A stretch of 8,387 nucleotides of DNA from Sphingobacterium sp. (lineage in GTDB: Bacteria > Bacteroidota > Bacteroidia > Sphingobacteriales > Sphingobacteriaceae). Of the stretch, positions 1 to 7,510 are shown in pieces. The notes below the pieces were generated by a model. It saw nothing but the letters and a program-made list of their open reading frames with translations. It searched no databases and had not been told where the DNA came from. The position numbers were made by a program, and so were the translations under genes. Where the stretch lies: the NCBI GenBank assembly GCA_030146225.1, contig JASLCA010000331.1, forward strand, positions 1-8,387, in the 5' to 3' direction. The number at the start of each line of letters is the position of its first letter. The first letter of the stretch is position 1.

Positions 1-2
1 AA

Positions 3-35
3 AAAGGTTTCCAAACGGGGAGAATGGAAACCTTT
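3..35. terminator. Strong hairpin at the left edge, terminator-like
   Basis: A perfect 11-bp inverted repeat (AAAGGTTTCCA at 3-13, TGGAAACCTTT at 25-35) encloses an 11-nt G/A-rich loop. Read leftward (minus strand) the stem runs into at least five U residues (A1-A5 on the plus strand), the shape of an intrinsic terminator. Read rightward it is followed only by a weak T tract. It probably ends a gene lying left of the window. Alternatively it sits in the leader of a leftward transcript (see the candidate promoter at 69-99). The hairpin is directly visible; its direction and role are inferred. Confidence 0.6.
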
Positions 36-68
36 ACTAACCAATTATAAACCTAAATTATGATACCT

Positions 69-99
69 CAAAAGTACGATCTATTGCTCAATTATGCAA
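69..99 (-). promoter_or_regulatory. Candidate leftward Bacteroidota-type promoter
   Basis: On the minus strand TTG (99-97) is followed after 20 nt by TACTTTTG (76-69), an exact match to the Bacteroidota -7 consensus TAnnTTTG at a suitable distance from a -33 TTG. Transcription would start near position 62 and run left into the hairpin at 3-35. This could serve a divergent gene left of the window or a very short RNA. The region is AT-rich, so a chance match is quite possible. The remainder of 36-197 shows no gene or strong structure. Confidence 0.3.
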
Positions 100-197
100 G
101 CTAAAACCTAAAACTTAACATAGATTTAACACTGCAATCGTGTGCATAATACACTTAGCTTTCCCTGAATAAAAAAAACACTGAATTATAACAAACT

Positions 198-233
198 TTT
201 GACAAACAATAAAAATGAAATTCTGTACATTTG
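198..233 (+). promoter_or_regulatory. Promoter of the efflux operon (Bacteroidota -33/-7 type)
   Basis: TACATTTG at 226-233 matches the Bacteroidota -7 element TAnnTTTG at every fixed position. TTTG at 198-201 could be the -33 element, although its 24-nt gap is longer than the usual 19-21. Transcription should begin around 238-241, at the edge of the palindrome at 240-253. The next genes all read rightward with only short gaps, so this is probably the main promoter for the repressor and all three pump genes. Confidence 0.65.
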
Positions 234-239
234 CACCCG

Positions 240-253
240 AATGAACGTTCATT
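240..253. promoter_or_regulatory. Likely TetR-family operator (14-bp perfect palindrome)
   Basis: AATGAACGTTCATT is a perfect 14-bp palindrome starting 6 bp after the -7 element, so it should cover the transcription start. Palindromes of this size next to the repressor's own gene are typical operators for TetR-family dimers. A bound repressor would block initiation and make the operon self-repressing. The palindrome and its position are seen directly; binding by the downstream regulator is inferred. I saw no second full copy elsewhere in the window. Confidence 0.7.
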
Positions 254-320
254 TATTAAAAGCAATCCTAATAATCTAATTGCCTTTGCAACTTATTTTA
301 TACCGATTGTACCAGCAAAC

Positions 321-929
321 ATGAAAAATAAATCAAGTACAGCCGCCTTAGAAATGGGGAGTGGTCAAAAAAAAGAAGCAATCTTTGAGAGTACCCTCAA
401 GTTGATTCATGAGCATGGCTTTCATGGTACTCCAATGAGTCAGATCGCTATTCATGCCAATGTGGCAACCGGAACTATATACCATTACTTTACTTCAAAA
501 GACGAATTAATACTTGAGCTCTTTAAGTATTGTCGCGAGAAGACTAATGAACATATATTTCAACTCGATGAAGACCTCTCCTATCAGGAAAGATTTGCAG
601 CAATCTGGAAACGTTTAGTGGAGTACTATATAGAAAACAAAGAAATTTTTCGTTTTGTAGAACAATTTCACTCTTCGCCTTATTATGAACTCATGCAGGA
701 GCTCAAAGATTCCAGTTATTATGGGGCGGACAGCATGCGCAAGTTTTTTGAAGAGGGAATACAGGCAGGCATTATTAAAAATGTAAGTTTCTTTACCTTA
801 ATGTCTATTTATTTCGGTCCGGCAATTTCCCTTATCAAGAATGTCACGTATAATAAATTTTGTAAAATAAATGAACAGGATCATAAAGATCTAATTGGAA
901 TAATTTGGAATGGTATCAAAAGTAAATAA
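321..929 (+). CDS. TetR/AcrR-family transcriptional repressor of the efflux operon
   Basis: DNA-binding repressor of 202 residues, a normal TetR-family length. The N-terminal helix-turn-helix domain spans about residues 17-62 and ends in the hallmark recognition-helix segment GTIYHYFTSKDEL (51-63). The rest (about 70-202) is a helical ligand-binding and dimerisation domain with aromatic residues such as RFVEQFHSSPYYE, consistent with binding a hydrophobic ligand; no specific ligand can be named. The reading frame stays open to a TTG at 231, but that codon lies inside the -7 promoter element and upstream of the palindromic operator. I therefore chose the first in-frame ATG, at 321; the ATG at 354 is a less likely alternative. 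It is the first gene of the operon, and its TAA is 1 bp before the next gene's ATG. Expected role: repress its own operon until a pump substrate or related compound binds. Confidence 0.9.
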   Translation: MKNKSSTAALEMGSGQKKEAIFESTLKLIHEHGFHGTPMSQIAIHANVATGTIYHYFTSKDELILELFKYCREKTNEHIFQLDEDLSYQERFAAIWKRLVEYYIENKEIFRFVEQFHSSPYYELMQELKDSSYYGADSMRKFFEEGIQAGIIKNVSFFTLMSIYFGPAISLIKNVTYNKFCKINEQDHKDLIGIIWNGIKSK

Positions 930-930
930 T

Positions 931-2265
931 ATGAAATTTAAGAAAGCTACTTTATTTTTATGTATAGCTTCCTGCTTTACCGGCTTCGCCCATGCGCAAA
1001 GCGTTAAATCATCAAGTTCACTAAGTCAAAACAGCACATTAGAAGAGTTGATCAACTATGCACTAAGCAATAAGATCGAGCTAAAACAGGCTAATTTAGA
1101 CAAGGAAATTGCAGAGAGGGACATCTCATCGGCCCTGTCCGGATGGCTCCCACAAGTAAATGCCACGGGTTCTATCGTGCACAACTTGCAGCTTCCTACA
1201 ACGGTGATTTCAGGAGAAACAATTTCCTTAGGCCAGAAAAACACCTCCGGCCTAACCTTTCAAGCGGACCAAGCCATTATCAGTCCCCAGCTTTTCCAAG
1301 CCTCACGTGCAGCGAAATTTATACGTCAACAAAGCAACTTAAATGTAGAAAGCGTGCGCATCAATACAGTGGTCGATGTGAGCAAGGCTTATTATGATAT
1401 CCTGACTTCAGAGGAGTCTATCAATATTATTAATGAAAATATAGTGCGTTTAAAACGCCAACATTCGGAAGCAAACTCTAGGTATGAGGTTGGTCTGGTG
1501 GACAAAACAGATTACAAGCGGGCCTTAATCTCTTTAAACAATGCCCATGCACAATTAAAGTCAGCAAAGGAAAGCCGTAATTACAAGTATGACTACCTTA
1601 AGATGTTATTGGGCATGAAGCAAGCGGAGAGCCTAAGCCTTTCCTTTGAAAATCAAGCCTTAGAGCAGAATATCCTATTGGATACCACGGAGCTTTTAGA
1701 TATTGCTAATCGCGTAGAGTTTAAACAGGTGGAGACCTTAAAACAAATTCAAAAATTAAACACACAGTATCAAAAATGGAATTTCTTACCACGTGTGGGG
1801 GCCTATGCCAATTATGGATTAAACTACCGTAATGATAAATTCAGCAAGATGTATACGGACAACTTCCCGAGCTCTACAGTAGGACTTTCCTTGACCATGC
1901 CAATTTTCACAGGTACTAAACGAATTCAAGAACTTCGGAAGTCTGAACTTCAAGAGCAAAGAATTGAATTGGATTTAATGAACTTAGAAAACATAATCAG
2001 TACCGAGTATTCCGCAGCCATGGCCAGCTATAGAGCCAATATGAATGAATGGCGCAATGCAAAGGAAAATATGGCCTTGTCAGAAGAGGTATACAATACC
2101 ATTAAGCTGCAATATGATGCAGGCGTAAAGACCTATTTGGAACTTATGACTGCCGAAACAGACTTGAAGACGAGTCAACTAAATTACCTAAATGCCTTGT
2201 ATGCGGTATTATCCAGCAAGCTGGACATCCAAAAAGCATTGGGTACTGTAGACATTAATAATTAA
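931..2265 (+). CDS. TolC-like outer membrane efflux channel
   Basis: Outer membrane factor of a tripartite efflux pump. The 444-residue protein has an N-terminal signal (MKFKKATLFLCIASCFTG) that could be cut after AHA (residue 22). IASC at 12-15 also resembles a lipobox, so a lipoprotein form anchored at Cys15 is possible, as in OprM-type channels. Two tandem outer-membrane-efflux-protein repeats follow, roughly 36-225 and 255-440. Each has the coiled-coil pattern and Y-x-x-G turn of TolC proteins (YEVGLVDKTDY and YDAGVKTYLEL). The second repeat contains the strand-like segment VGLSLTMPIF before its long helices. A longer start at 910 would overlap the repressor gene by 20 bp and put seven polar residues before the signal peptide, so the ATG at 931 is preferred. 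Trimers should form the exit duct that docks on the adaptor and RND pump encoded next. Confidence 0.93.
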   Translation: MKFKKATLFLCIASCFTGFAHAQSVKSSSSLSQNSTLEELINYALSNKIELKQANLDKEIAERDISSALSGWLPQVNATGSIVHNLQLPTTVISGETISLGQKNTSGLTFQADQAIISPQLFQASRAAKFIRQQSNLNVESVRINTVVDVSKAYYDILTSEESINIINENIVRLKRQHSEANSRYEVGLVDKTDYKRALISLNNAHAQLKSAKESRNYKYDYLKMLLGMKQAESLSLSFENQALEQNILLDTTELLDIANRVEFKQVETLKQIQKLNTQYQKWNFLPRVGAYANYGLNYRNDKFSKMYTDNFPSSTVGLSLTMPIFTGTKRIQELRKSELQEQRIELDLMNLENIISTEYSAAMASYRANMNEWRNAKENMALSEEVYNTIKLQYDAGVKTYLELMTAETDLKTSQLNYLNALYAVLSSKLDIQKALGTVDINN

Positions 2266-2293
2266 AATCACACGTAAGAAATAAACAAGAAAC

Positions 2294-3424
2294 ATGAATA
2301 AGAGATATTTATTTTCAGCATTAATAATAGGATCAGGATTGATTTGGCAATCTTGTGGATCCAAGGATGGTTCAAAACAACAAGCAGCTGGCCCTGGCGC
2401 ACAAGCTGAGGTTGCAGTGCCCGTTACTTTTGCAACTGTCGATCAGCAGATCGTATCCGGTCTTAAATCTTACCCAGCAAGTGTGGTTCCCCTTCAAGAG
2501 ACAGAGATTAGAGCAGAGGTTAGTGGCTACATTACCAATATATATGTAAGCGATGGAGCCTTTGTATCCAAAGGTCAGGCACTTTATGAAATTGATCGTA
2601 TACGCTATCAGTCCTCGGTAGATCAAGCTAAAGCAAACTTAGAAATTGCCAAGGCAAATCTACAACGTGTGGAAAAGGATCTGCAACGCTATCAAACCCT
2701 TGCCGACAAGGACGCGATTGCAAAGCAGACCTTGGACTATGCTTTAACCGATGTAAACAATCAGAAGGCACAAGTACAAGCGGCTCAAGCAGCCTTAACT
2801 ACTGCGCAAACAAACTTACAACGCTCTGTGATCCGTGCCCCATTTGCGGGAGCAGTGGGTATATCACAGGTACGTAGTGGGGCTTTGGTGAGCCCAGGCA
2901 CAACCTTATTAAACACCATTAGTTCTATAGATCCAGTAGCGGTACAGTTCCAAATCTCCGAGCGGGAAATTGCCGAATTTAGCGCTTACCAATCAGGGCG
3001 TTCCTCCACAGAGATTACCGCATCACTTCCAGATGGTACGGCCTATACAGCGCAAGGACGTATTTCTACGATTGACCGTGCCGTTGATCCTACAACAGGT
3101 ACAATCTCTGTGCGTGCTACATTTAGCAATCCGCAGAACACCCTGCGGGCAGGCATGAACCTGACAATGAATATAAAAAGCACCTCCACTGTGGAGCAAC
3201 TGCTGATTCCATTTAAAGCGGTTCAAGATCAACTAGGCGTATACAATGTATTTGTTGTAAACGATAGCAGCCGAGCTGAATCTCGTCCAGTAGAATTAGG
3301 CTTAAAATTCGAAGACAAAGTAGTTGTGAATTCAGGCCTACAAGCTGGTGACAAAATTGTTGTAGATGGAATAATGAACGTTAGAAGTGGTGCAAAAGTT
3401 GTAGAAAATACCCCAAAAAAGTAG
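2294..3424 (+). CDS. RND efflux periplasmic adaptor (membrane fusion protein)
   Basis: AcrA/MexA-type adaptor of 376 residues linking the inner-membrane pump to the outer membrane channel. The N-terminus is a lipoprotein-like signal ending at Cys21 (IWQSCGSK), a loose lipobox of the kind often seen in Bacteroidota, so it is probably lipid-anchored and periplasmic. In order: first lipoyl half-motif about 69-102 (EVSGYITNIYVSDGAFVSKG); alpha-helical hairpin about 104-178, rich in Ala/Gln/Lys (ANLEIAKANLQRVEKDLQRY); second lipoyl half from RAPFAGAVG (181-189) to about 212; beta-barrel about 214-295 with the conserved TGTISVRATFSNP and LRAGM; and a membrane-proximal domain to the end (LIPFKAV, GLQAGDKIVVDG). 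It lies 28 bp after the channel gene and 28 bp before the pump gene, so all three are likely co-transcribed and assembled together. It gives no substrate information. Confidence 0.94.
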   Translation: MNKRYLFSALIIGSGLIWQSCGSKDGSKQQAAGPGAQAEVAVPVTFATVDQQIVSGLKSYPASVVPLQETEIRAEVSGYITNIYVSDGAFVSKGQALYEIDRIRYQSSVDQAKANLEIAKANLQRVEKDLQRYQTLADKDAIAKQTLDYALTDVNNQKAQVQAAQAALTTAQTNLQRSVIRAPFAGAVGISQVRSGALVSPGTTLLNTISSIDPVAVQFQISEREIAEFSAYQSGRSSTEITASLPDGTAYTAQGRISTIDRAVDPTTGTISVRATFSNPQNTLRAGMNLTMNIKSTSTVEQLLIPFKAVQDQLGVYNVFVVNDSSRAESRPVELGLKFEDKVVVNSGLQAGDKIVVDGIMNVRSGAKVVENTPKK

Positions 3425-3452
3425 TTTCAAACAACCCAAACAGAATTAGAAT

Positions 3453-6400
3453 ATGATTTCAGAAGTATTTATAAAAAGGCCCGTCACCGCAATCGTAATC
3501 TCTATTATGATTATGATTCTCGGTACGATTTCGATCTTGACGCTGCCTATTAGTCAATATCCGTCCATCGCGCCACCTACAGTTACTGTTACGGCAAACT
3601 ATACAGGAGCCGATGCACAGACCGTAGAGCAAACGGTGACTACCCCTATAGAGAGTCAAATTAATGGTACCCCAGGCATGATTTACATGTCTTCAAACAG
3701 TACCTCCAATGGGCAATCCAGCATTACCGTTACCTTTGAGGTAGGAACGGATATTGATATTGCTACGCTAGATGTACAAAACCGAGTAGGCATTGCCGAG
3801 CCAGCCCTTCCTGAGGCAGTTCGTCGCCTAGGTGTTACCACGCGTAAAGCCAATACCGATATCTTGATGCTGGTTTCTTTGGTATCCCCAAAGGGCACCC
3901 GTGATGATAAATTCCTAGCTAACTATGCCAACCTCTACCTAAAAGACGCTATTATGCGGGTTAAAGGAGTGGGTGATGTAACGGCATTTGGACAGCCTTT
4001 CTCCATGCGTGTATGGTTGGATGCCAACAAGCTGACGGCATTGAACTTAACCCCTGCCGACATCTCTTCTGCTATTGCAGAACAGAACTTACGGATCCCA
4101 GGTGGATCAGTTGGAGCTCCTCCACAATACAATTCACAGGTATTTGAATACCCAGTTATTACTGACTCCGATCTTTCATCCGTAGCGGACTTTGAGGATA
4201 TTATTATTAAGTCTAAGTCTGATGGCTCTATTGTCTTACTAAAGGATGTAGCCCGTATAGAACTTGGACAATTTAACTATGCTACCACGACCAAGACGGA
4301 TGGCATGCGTTCTACTGGAATGATGGTTTCCCAAACTCCAGGAGGAAATGCGGTGGAAGCTGCCGAAGGTATTTATGCGGCGCTAGACCTGCTTAAAAAA
4401 TCCTTCCCTGAGGATGTGGACTATGTAGTAGGCTTTGAAACCATATCGGTCGTAAATGCATCTATTGAATCGGTTATTCATACCTTGATTGAAGCGATGT
4501 TGCTTGTGACTTTAGTCGTTTTCTTCTTCCTGCAATCATGGCGTGCAACCTTAATTCCAATCTTGGCCATCCCCGTTTCCATTGTAGGTACATTTATCTT
4601 CTTTGCCTTATTTGGATTCTCGATTAACAACTTGACCTTACTTGCCTTTGTACTGGCGATTGGGATTGTGGTGGATGATGCGATTGTGGTGGTGGAAGCT
4701 GTACAGCATTATATTGATCATTACAAGATGAGTGCCCGAGAAGCAACCATGCGGGCAATGAAAGATATTACTGCGCCGGTTATTGCTATTGCCTTAATCT
4801 TAGCTGCAGTATTTATTCCGGTAGGCTTTATTCCAGGTATGGTGGGGCAACTCTATCAGCAGTTTGCGATTACAATTGCAGTATCGGTAATGATCTCCGC
4901 TTTTGTAGCCCTCTCCTTAACTCCTGCCCTTTGTTCGCTGCTGTTAAAGCCTACAGCGGTTAATAAAGATGCCCGTGGTCTAAATAGATTCTTCTTCAAG
5001 TTTAACCAATGGTTTGAGCGAGTAACCCAAAGTTATTCTAAAGGCGTAAAAACCTGTATTAAAAGAGCACCATTGGCACTAATTATCCTCCTCTGTGTAT
5101 TTATCGGAACGGGCTATATGTTTACTGCCAAGCCTACAGGATTTATTCCTACAGAGGATAATGGGGCTTTCTTTGCGGGGGTTACACTTCCTGAGGGATC
5201 TTCTGCTGCGCGTACCGACGAGGTGCTTACGCAATTAGAGAAGGAGATGCGTGCTGATTTCCCAGAGATTGAACACGTCACCTTGATTTCAGGTATTAAT
5301 ATCTTAAACCGTGCCTTTAAATCCAATGGAGCTACCTTATTCGTGGCCCTTAAGCCATGGGATCAGCGTACCCGTACCGCTTCAGATATTACAGGAGCCA
5401 TTATGGGCAAGTACCGTGCTTATGATAAGGCGCGTATCCTTGCGGTGACTCCGCCTGCTATTCCAGGCTTGGGTACCTCAGGTGGGTTCTCCTTGTTAAT
5501 TCAGGATCACCAGACGGTAGACATTAAGGAGTTTGAAGGAGTGGTGGGCAAGTTTTTGGCCGCAGCAAATCAACGTCCTGAAATTGGAATGGCTTATACC
5601 CTCTTTAACTCCAATTCGCCAAACTTTAAGATCTCTGTAAATAGAGAGCAGGCCAAAAAGATGATGGTTCCGGTTTCTTCTGTTTACAGCACAATTTCGG
5701 CTTATTTAGGCTCAGCTTATATCAATGACTTTACCCGCTACGGAAGAAACTTCCGGGTTGTAACGCAGGCTGACCAAGAATTCCGCATGAATATTGAGGA
5801 CATCAACAAGCTCTATGTCAAAAACCTGCAAGGTGCTTCAGTGCCCTTAAGTGGCTTAGTAACTTGGGAGCTAATCCAGAATCCATCGATTATCAACCAC
5901 TACAATATCTTCCGTAGTATTGAGGTTAGTGGATCGGCAGCGCCAGGCTATAGTTCTGGGGATGCCTTAAAAGCACTGGAAGAAGTAGCCGCACAGACCT
6001 TGCCAAATGGCTTTGGGTATGACTTCTCTGGACTTTCTCTACAAGAGAAACAGTCTGGAAACATGACCATCATGATCTTTGCGCTCTGTATTGTGTTTGT
6101 ATTCCTATTGCTAGCATCCTTGTATGAGAGTTGGTCCGTACCATTCTCCATCCTGCTATCCGTGCCTATTGGAATCTTTGGAGCGATCTTAACCCTATTG
6201 TTTATCCCAGCTTTGGACAACAATATTTATGCGCAGATTGGTCTGGTAACCATTATTGGTTTGGCAGCGAAAAATGCGATTTTGATTGTAGAATTTGCCA
6301 AGGAACGGGTTGATATTGGAATGCCCCTTTTGGAAGCAACCTTGGATGCGGTCAAGCTTCGTCTGCGCCCAATTATTATGACCTCCTTTGCCTTTATCCT

Positions 6401-6623
6401 GGGTATTATACCTTTGATGCTGTCAACAGGTGCGGGTGCATTCTCTCGTCAAACCATTGGTTGGACAGTTTTTGGAGGAATGATGGCAGCTACGCTAATG
6501 GGAATTTTTGTAATTCCGGTATTATTCTATGTTATTACCAAATTAGCCTACGGCAAGAAAAAGCTTGCCGAGTTAGAAGCTAATTTTGATGAAGAAAAAG
6601 CGAAGAACTTAAGTTCTCACTAA
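3453..6623 (+). CDS. RND multidrug efflux pump, HAE-1 family (AcrB/MexB type)
   Basis: Inner-membrane drug/proton antiporter of 1056 residues, close to AcrB's 1049. It opens with a typical transmembrane helix 1 (about 10-32, ending LPISQYPSIAPP). The first porter domain follows, then TM2-6 (about 338-500), a second amphipathic/TM7 block (about 535-556), the second porter domain, and TM8-12 (about 875-1040). Proton-relay residues are present: Asp408-Asp409 in GIVVDDAIVVVEAV, Lys940 in GLAAKNAILIVEFAK, and arginines 970/972 in RLRPIIMTS. These and the porter motifs (GVGDVTAFG, YESWSVPFS) place it in the hydrophobe/amphiphile (HAE-1) group rather than the heavy-metal group. Homotrimers take substrates from the periplasm or outer leaflet and pass them to the TolC-like channel through the adaptor. 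Compared with AcrB, several pocket phenylalanines are changed (Ile137, Thr610, Ile615, Ile617), so its drug range may differ. It is the last gene of the operon and is followed by a hairpin terminator. Confidence 0.95.
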   Translation: MISEVFIKRPVTAIVISIMIMILGTISILTLPISQYPSIAPPTVTVTANYTGADAQTVEQTVTTPIESQINGTPGMIYMSSNSTSNGQSSITVTFEVGTDIDIATLDVQNRVGIAEPALPEAVRRLGVTTRKANTDILMLVSLVSPKGTRDDKFLANYANLYLKDAIMRVKGVGDVTAFGQPFSMRVWLDANKLTALNLTPADISSAIAEQNLRIPGGSVGAPPQYNSQVFEYPVITDSDLSSVADFEDIIIKSKSDGSIVLLKDVARIELGQFNYATTTKTDGMRSTGMMVSQTPGGNAVEAAEGIYAALDLLKKSFPEDVDYVVGFETISVVNASIESVIHTLIEAMLLVTLVVFFFLQSWRATLIPILAIPVSIVGTFIFFALFGFSINNLTLLAFVLAIGIVVDDAIVVVEAVQHYIDHYKMSAREATMRAMKDITAPVIAIALILAAVFIPVGFIPGMVGQLYQQFAITIAVSVMISAFVALSLTPALCSLLLKPTAVNKDARGLNRFFFKFNQWFERVTQSYSKGVKTCIKRAPLALIILLCVFIGTGYMFTAKPTGFIPTEDNGAFFAGVTLPEGSSAARTDEVLTQLEKEMRADFPEIEHVTLISGINILNRAFKSNGATLFVALKPWDQRTRTASDITGAIMGKYRAYDKARILAVTPPAIPGLGTSGGFSLLIQDHQTVDIKEFEGVVGKFLAAANQRPEIGMAYTLFNSNSPNFKISVNREQAKKMMVPVSSVYSTISAYLGSAYINDFTRYGRNFRVVTQADQEFRMNIEDINKLYVKNLQGASVPLSGLVTWELIQNPSIINHYNIFRSIEVSGSAAPGYSSGDALKALEEVAAQTLPNGFGYDFSGLSLQEKQSGNMTIMIFALCIVFVFLLLASLYESWSVPFSILLSVPIGIFGAILTLLFIPALDNNIYAQIGLVTIIGLAAKNAILIVEFAKERVDIGMPLLEATLDAVKLRLRPIIMTSFAFILGIIPLMLSTGAGAFSRQTIGWTVFGGMMAATLMGIFVIPVLFYVITKLAYGKKKLAELEANFDEEKAKNLSSH

Positions 6624-6643
6624 TAATTACTTGTTTATTTTTA

Positions 6644-6677
6644 GACGACAGGGGTTCCAATTTGGACCCCTGTTGTT
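6644..6677 (+). terminator. Intrinsic terminator of the efflux operon
   Basis: Twenty-one bases after the pump stop codon, ACAGGGGT (6648-6655) pairs perfectly with ACCCCTGT (6666-6673). Four outer pairs including G-U wobbles (6644-6647 with 6674-6677) extend the stem, and a small loop encloses CCAATTTGG. The 3' side runs into a T-rich stretch (TGTTGTTGTTTAT), which suits rightward termination. Read from the minus strand the stem is followed by a less U-rich sequence, so termination of the convergent methyltransferase transcript here is less certain. Confidence 0.7.
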
Positions 6678-6766
6678 GTTTATAGCGACCCTATACCTAC
6701 AAGCTTCCTACTACGCGTATGGCTTATTCTGATTTAAGGCTAAAGATCCAGCTTTTTGTTTATCAC

Positions 6767-7480
6767 CTAGCCCTTAAATGCGACATAAGAGGCAAAGCAG
6801 AGGTTTTTATGCAGCAGATCCACAGTCTTAAAGCCTACAGCATCCAATAAATTTAATTGATACATCAAGCTTCTAGGACTATCTTCTTTCTGTATATATG
6901 CAAAAACGGCATCCCGATAAGCCGCATCTTGCAGGCCAGTTAAGTAGTCGCCATACAATTCCGTATAAATATAGTCTTGTAATGCCTCAGTATGCTGCTC
7001 CACTAAGTCAAACACCCATAAGGTACCGCCTGGATTTAATAAATCATACAAGCCCTTAAAGCTAGTTTCCCAATCCTGATCATCCCGGAGATGATGTAGC
7101 ACTGCGGTAGCCATAATCACATCAAAGGTGCCCTCGGCTGGCTGTATTAACCTAAAGTCTCCCTTGCGCAGATCAATCGCCCCCTGCTGCATTGCCTGCA
7201 AGCGCTCCGCTGCCTTATCCAGCATAGGCTGACTTAAATCCGCAAGGGTGATGTCAATATCCGACTTTTTCTGCAACAGCTTAACGACATAGTTTCCAGC
7301 GCCACAGCCTATATCCAAAACCCGTAGCGGCTGGTCTTTATAAATTTTGGCAATGGAGCTCGTAATAAGCTCCATATTAAAGGCCGCGTCCAAGGTGGTC
7401 AATTGCCCCGTTTCCAGGTTTGAAAATCTTGCCACATCCTTATCAAAGCGCTCTTCAATTTCCTTTAAGGTCGATTTCAT
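6767..7480 (-). CDS. Class I SAM-dependent methyltransferase
   Basis: Cytoplasmic methyltransferase of 237 residues with a complete Rossmann-type SAM-binding fold. Motif I is VLDIGCGAGNYV (54-65). An acidic residue for the SAM ribose follows in LADLSQPMLDKA (Asp81), then GDFRLI (108-112), motif FDVIMATAVLHHL (119-131), and the post-motif segment LLNPGGTLWVFD (147-158). About 35 N-terminal residues precede the fold, and a helical insert (about 162-200) may form the substrate lid. The C-terminus ends in LLDAVGFKTVDLLHKN followed by a hydrophobic strand, as is usual for the family. The substrate cannot be inferred; small-molecule methylation is plausible from the UbiE/type-11-like layout. It is convergent with the efflux operon and divergent from the hydrolase gene, so it is probably not part of the pump system. 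The ATG at 7480 gives a well-placed start, with a -7-like element about 20 bp upstream. Confidence 0.9.
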   Translation of the reverse strand: MKSTLKEIEERFDKDVARFSNLETGQLTTLDAAFNMELITSSIAKIYKDQPLRVLDIGCGAGNYVVKLLQKKSDIDITLADLSQPMLDKAAERLQAMQQGAIDLRKGDFRLIQPAEGTFDVIMATAVLHHLRDDQDWETSFKGLYDLLNPGGTLWVFDLVEQHTEALQDYIYTELYGDYLTGLQDAAYRDAVFAYIQKEDSPRSLMYQLNLLDAVGFKTVDLLHKNLCFASYVAFKG

Positions 7481-7498
7481 AGTATGCTAGTTTAATTT

Positions 7499-7506
7499 CA
7501 AAGCTA
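7499..7506 (-). promoter_or_regulatory. Candidate -7 element for the methyltransferase gene
   Basis: On the minus strand, TAGCTTTG matches the Bacteroidota TAnnTTTG -7 element exactly and would start transcription about 10-15 nt before the ATG at 7480. No convincing TTG lies at the -33 distance, so the call rests on one element. Confidence 0.45.
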
Positions 7507-7510
7507 AGCC

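Noticed and set aside
49..112. AAACCTAAA occurs twice (49-57 and 104-112)
   Set aside because: The word is short and low-complexity, with only two copies and no regular spacing, so it supports neither a repeat array nor an iteron origin.
129..154. Overlapping ACAC/GTGT inverted repeats upstream of the operon promoter
   Set aside because: The arms are only four bases with seven-base spacers; structures this weak are expected by chance in AT-rich DNA.
3373..3382. AATGAACGTT inside the adaptor gene resembles ten bases of the operator palindrome
   Set aside because: The second half of the palindrome is not preserved (AGAA in place of CATT), and it lies within conserved coding sequence, so it is probably coincidence.
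5948..6313. Open frames on both strands within the pump gene
   Set aside because: They are shadows of the strongly conserved RND reading frame and show no independent start context or protein-family features.
6712..6719. TACGCGTA 8-bp palindrome between the pump operon and the methyltransferase
   Set aside because: It is short, lies between convergent gene ends with no promoter nearby, and has no second copy to suggest a regulatory site.
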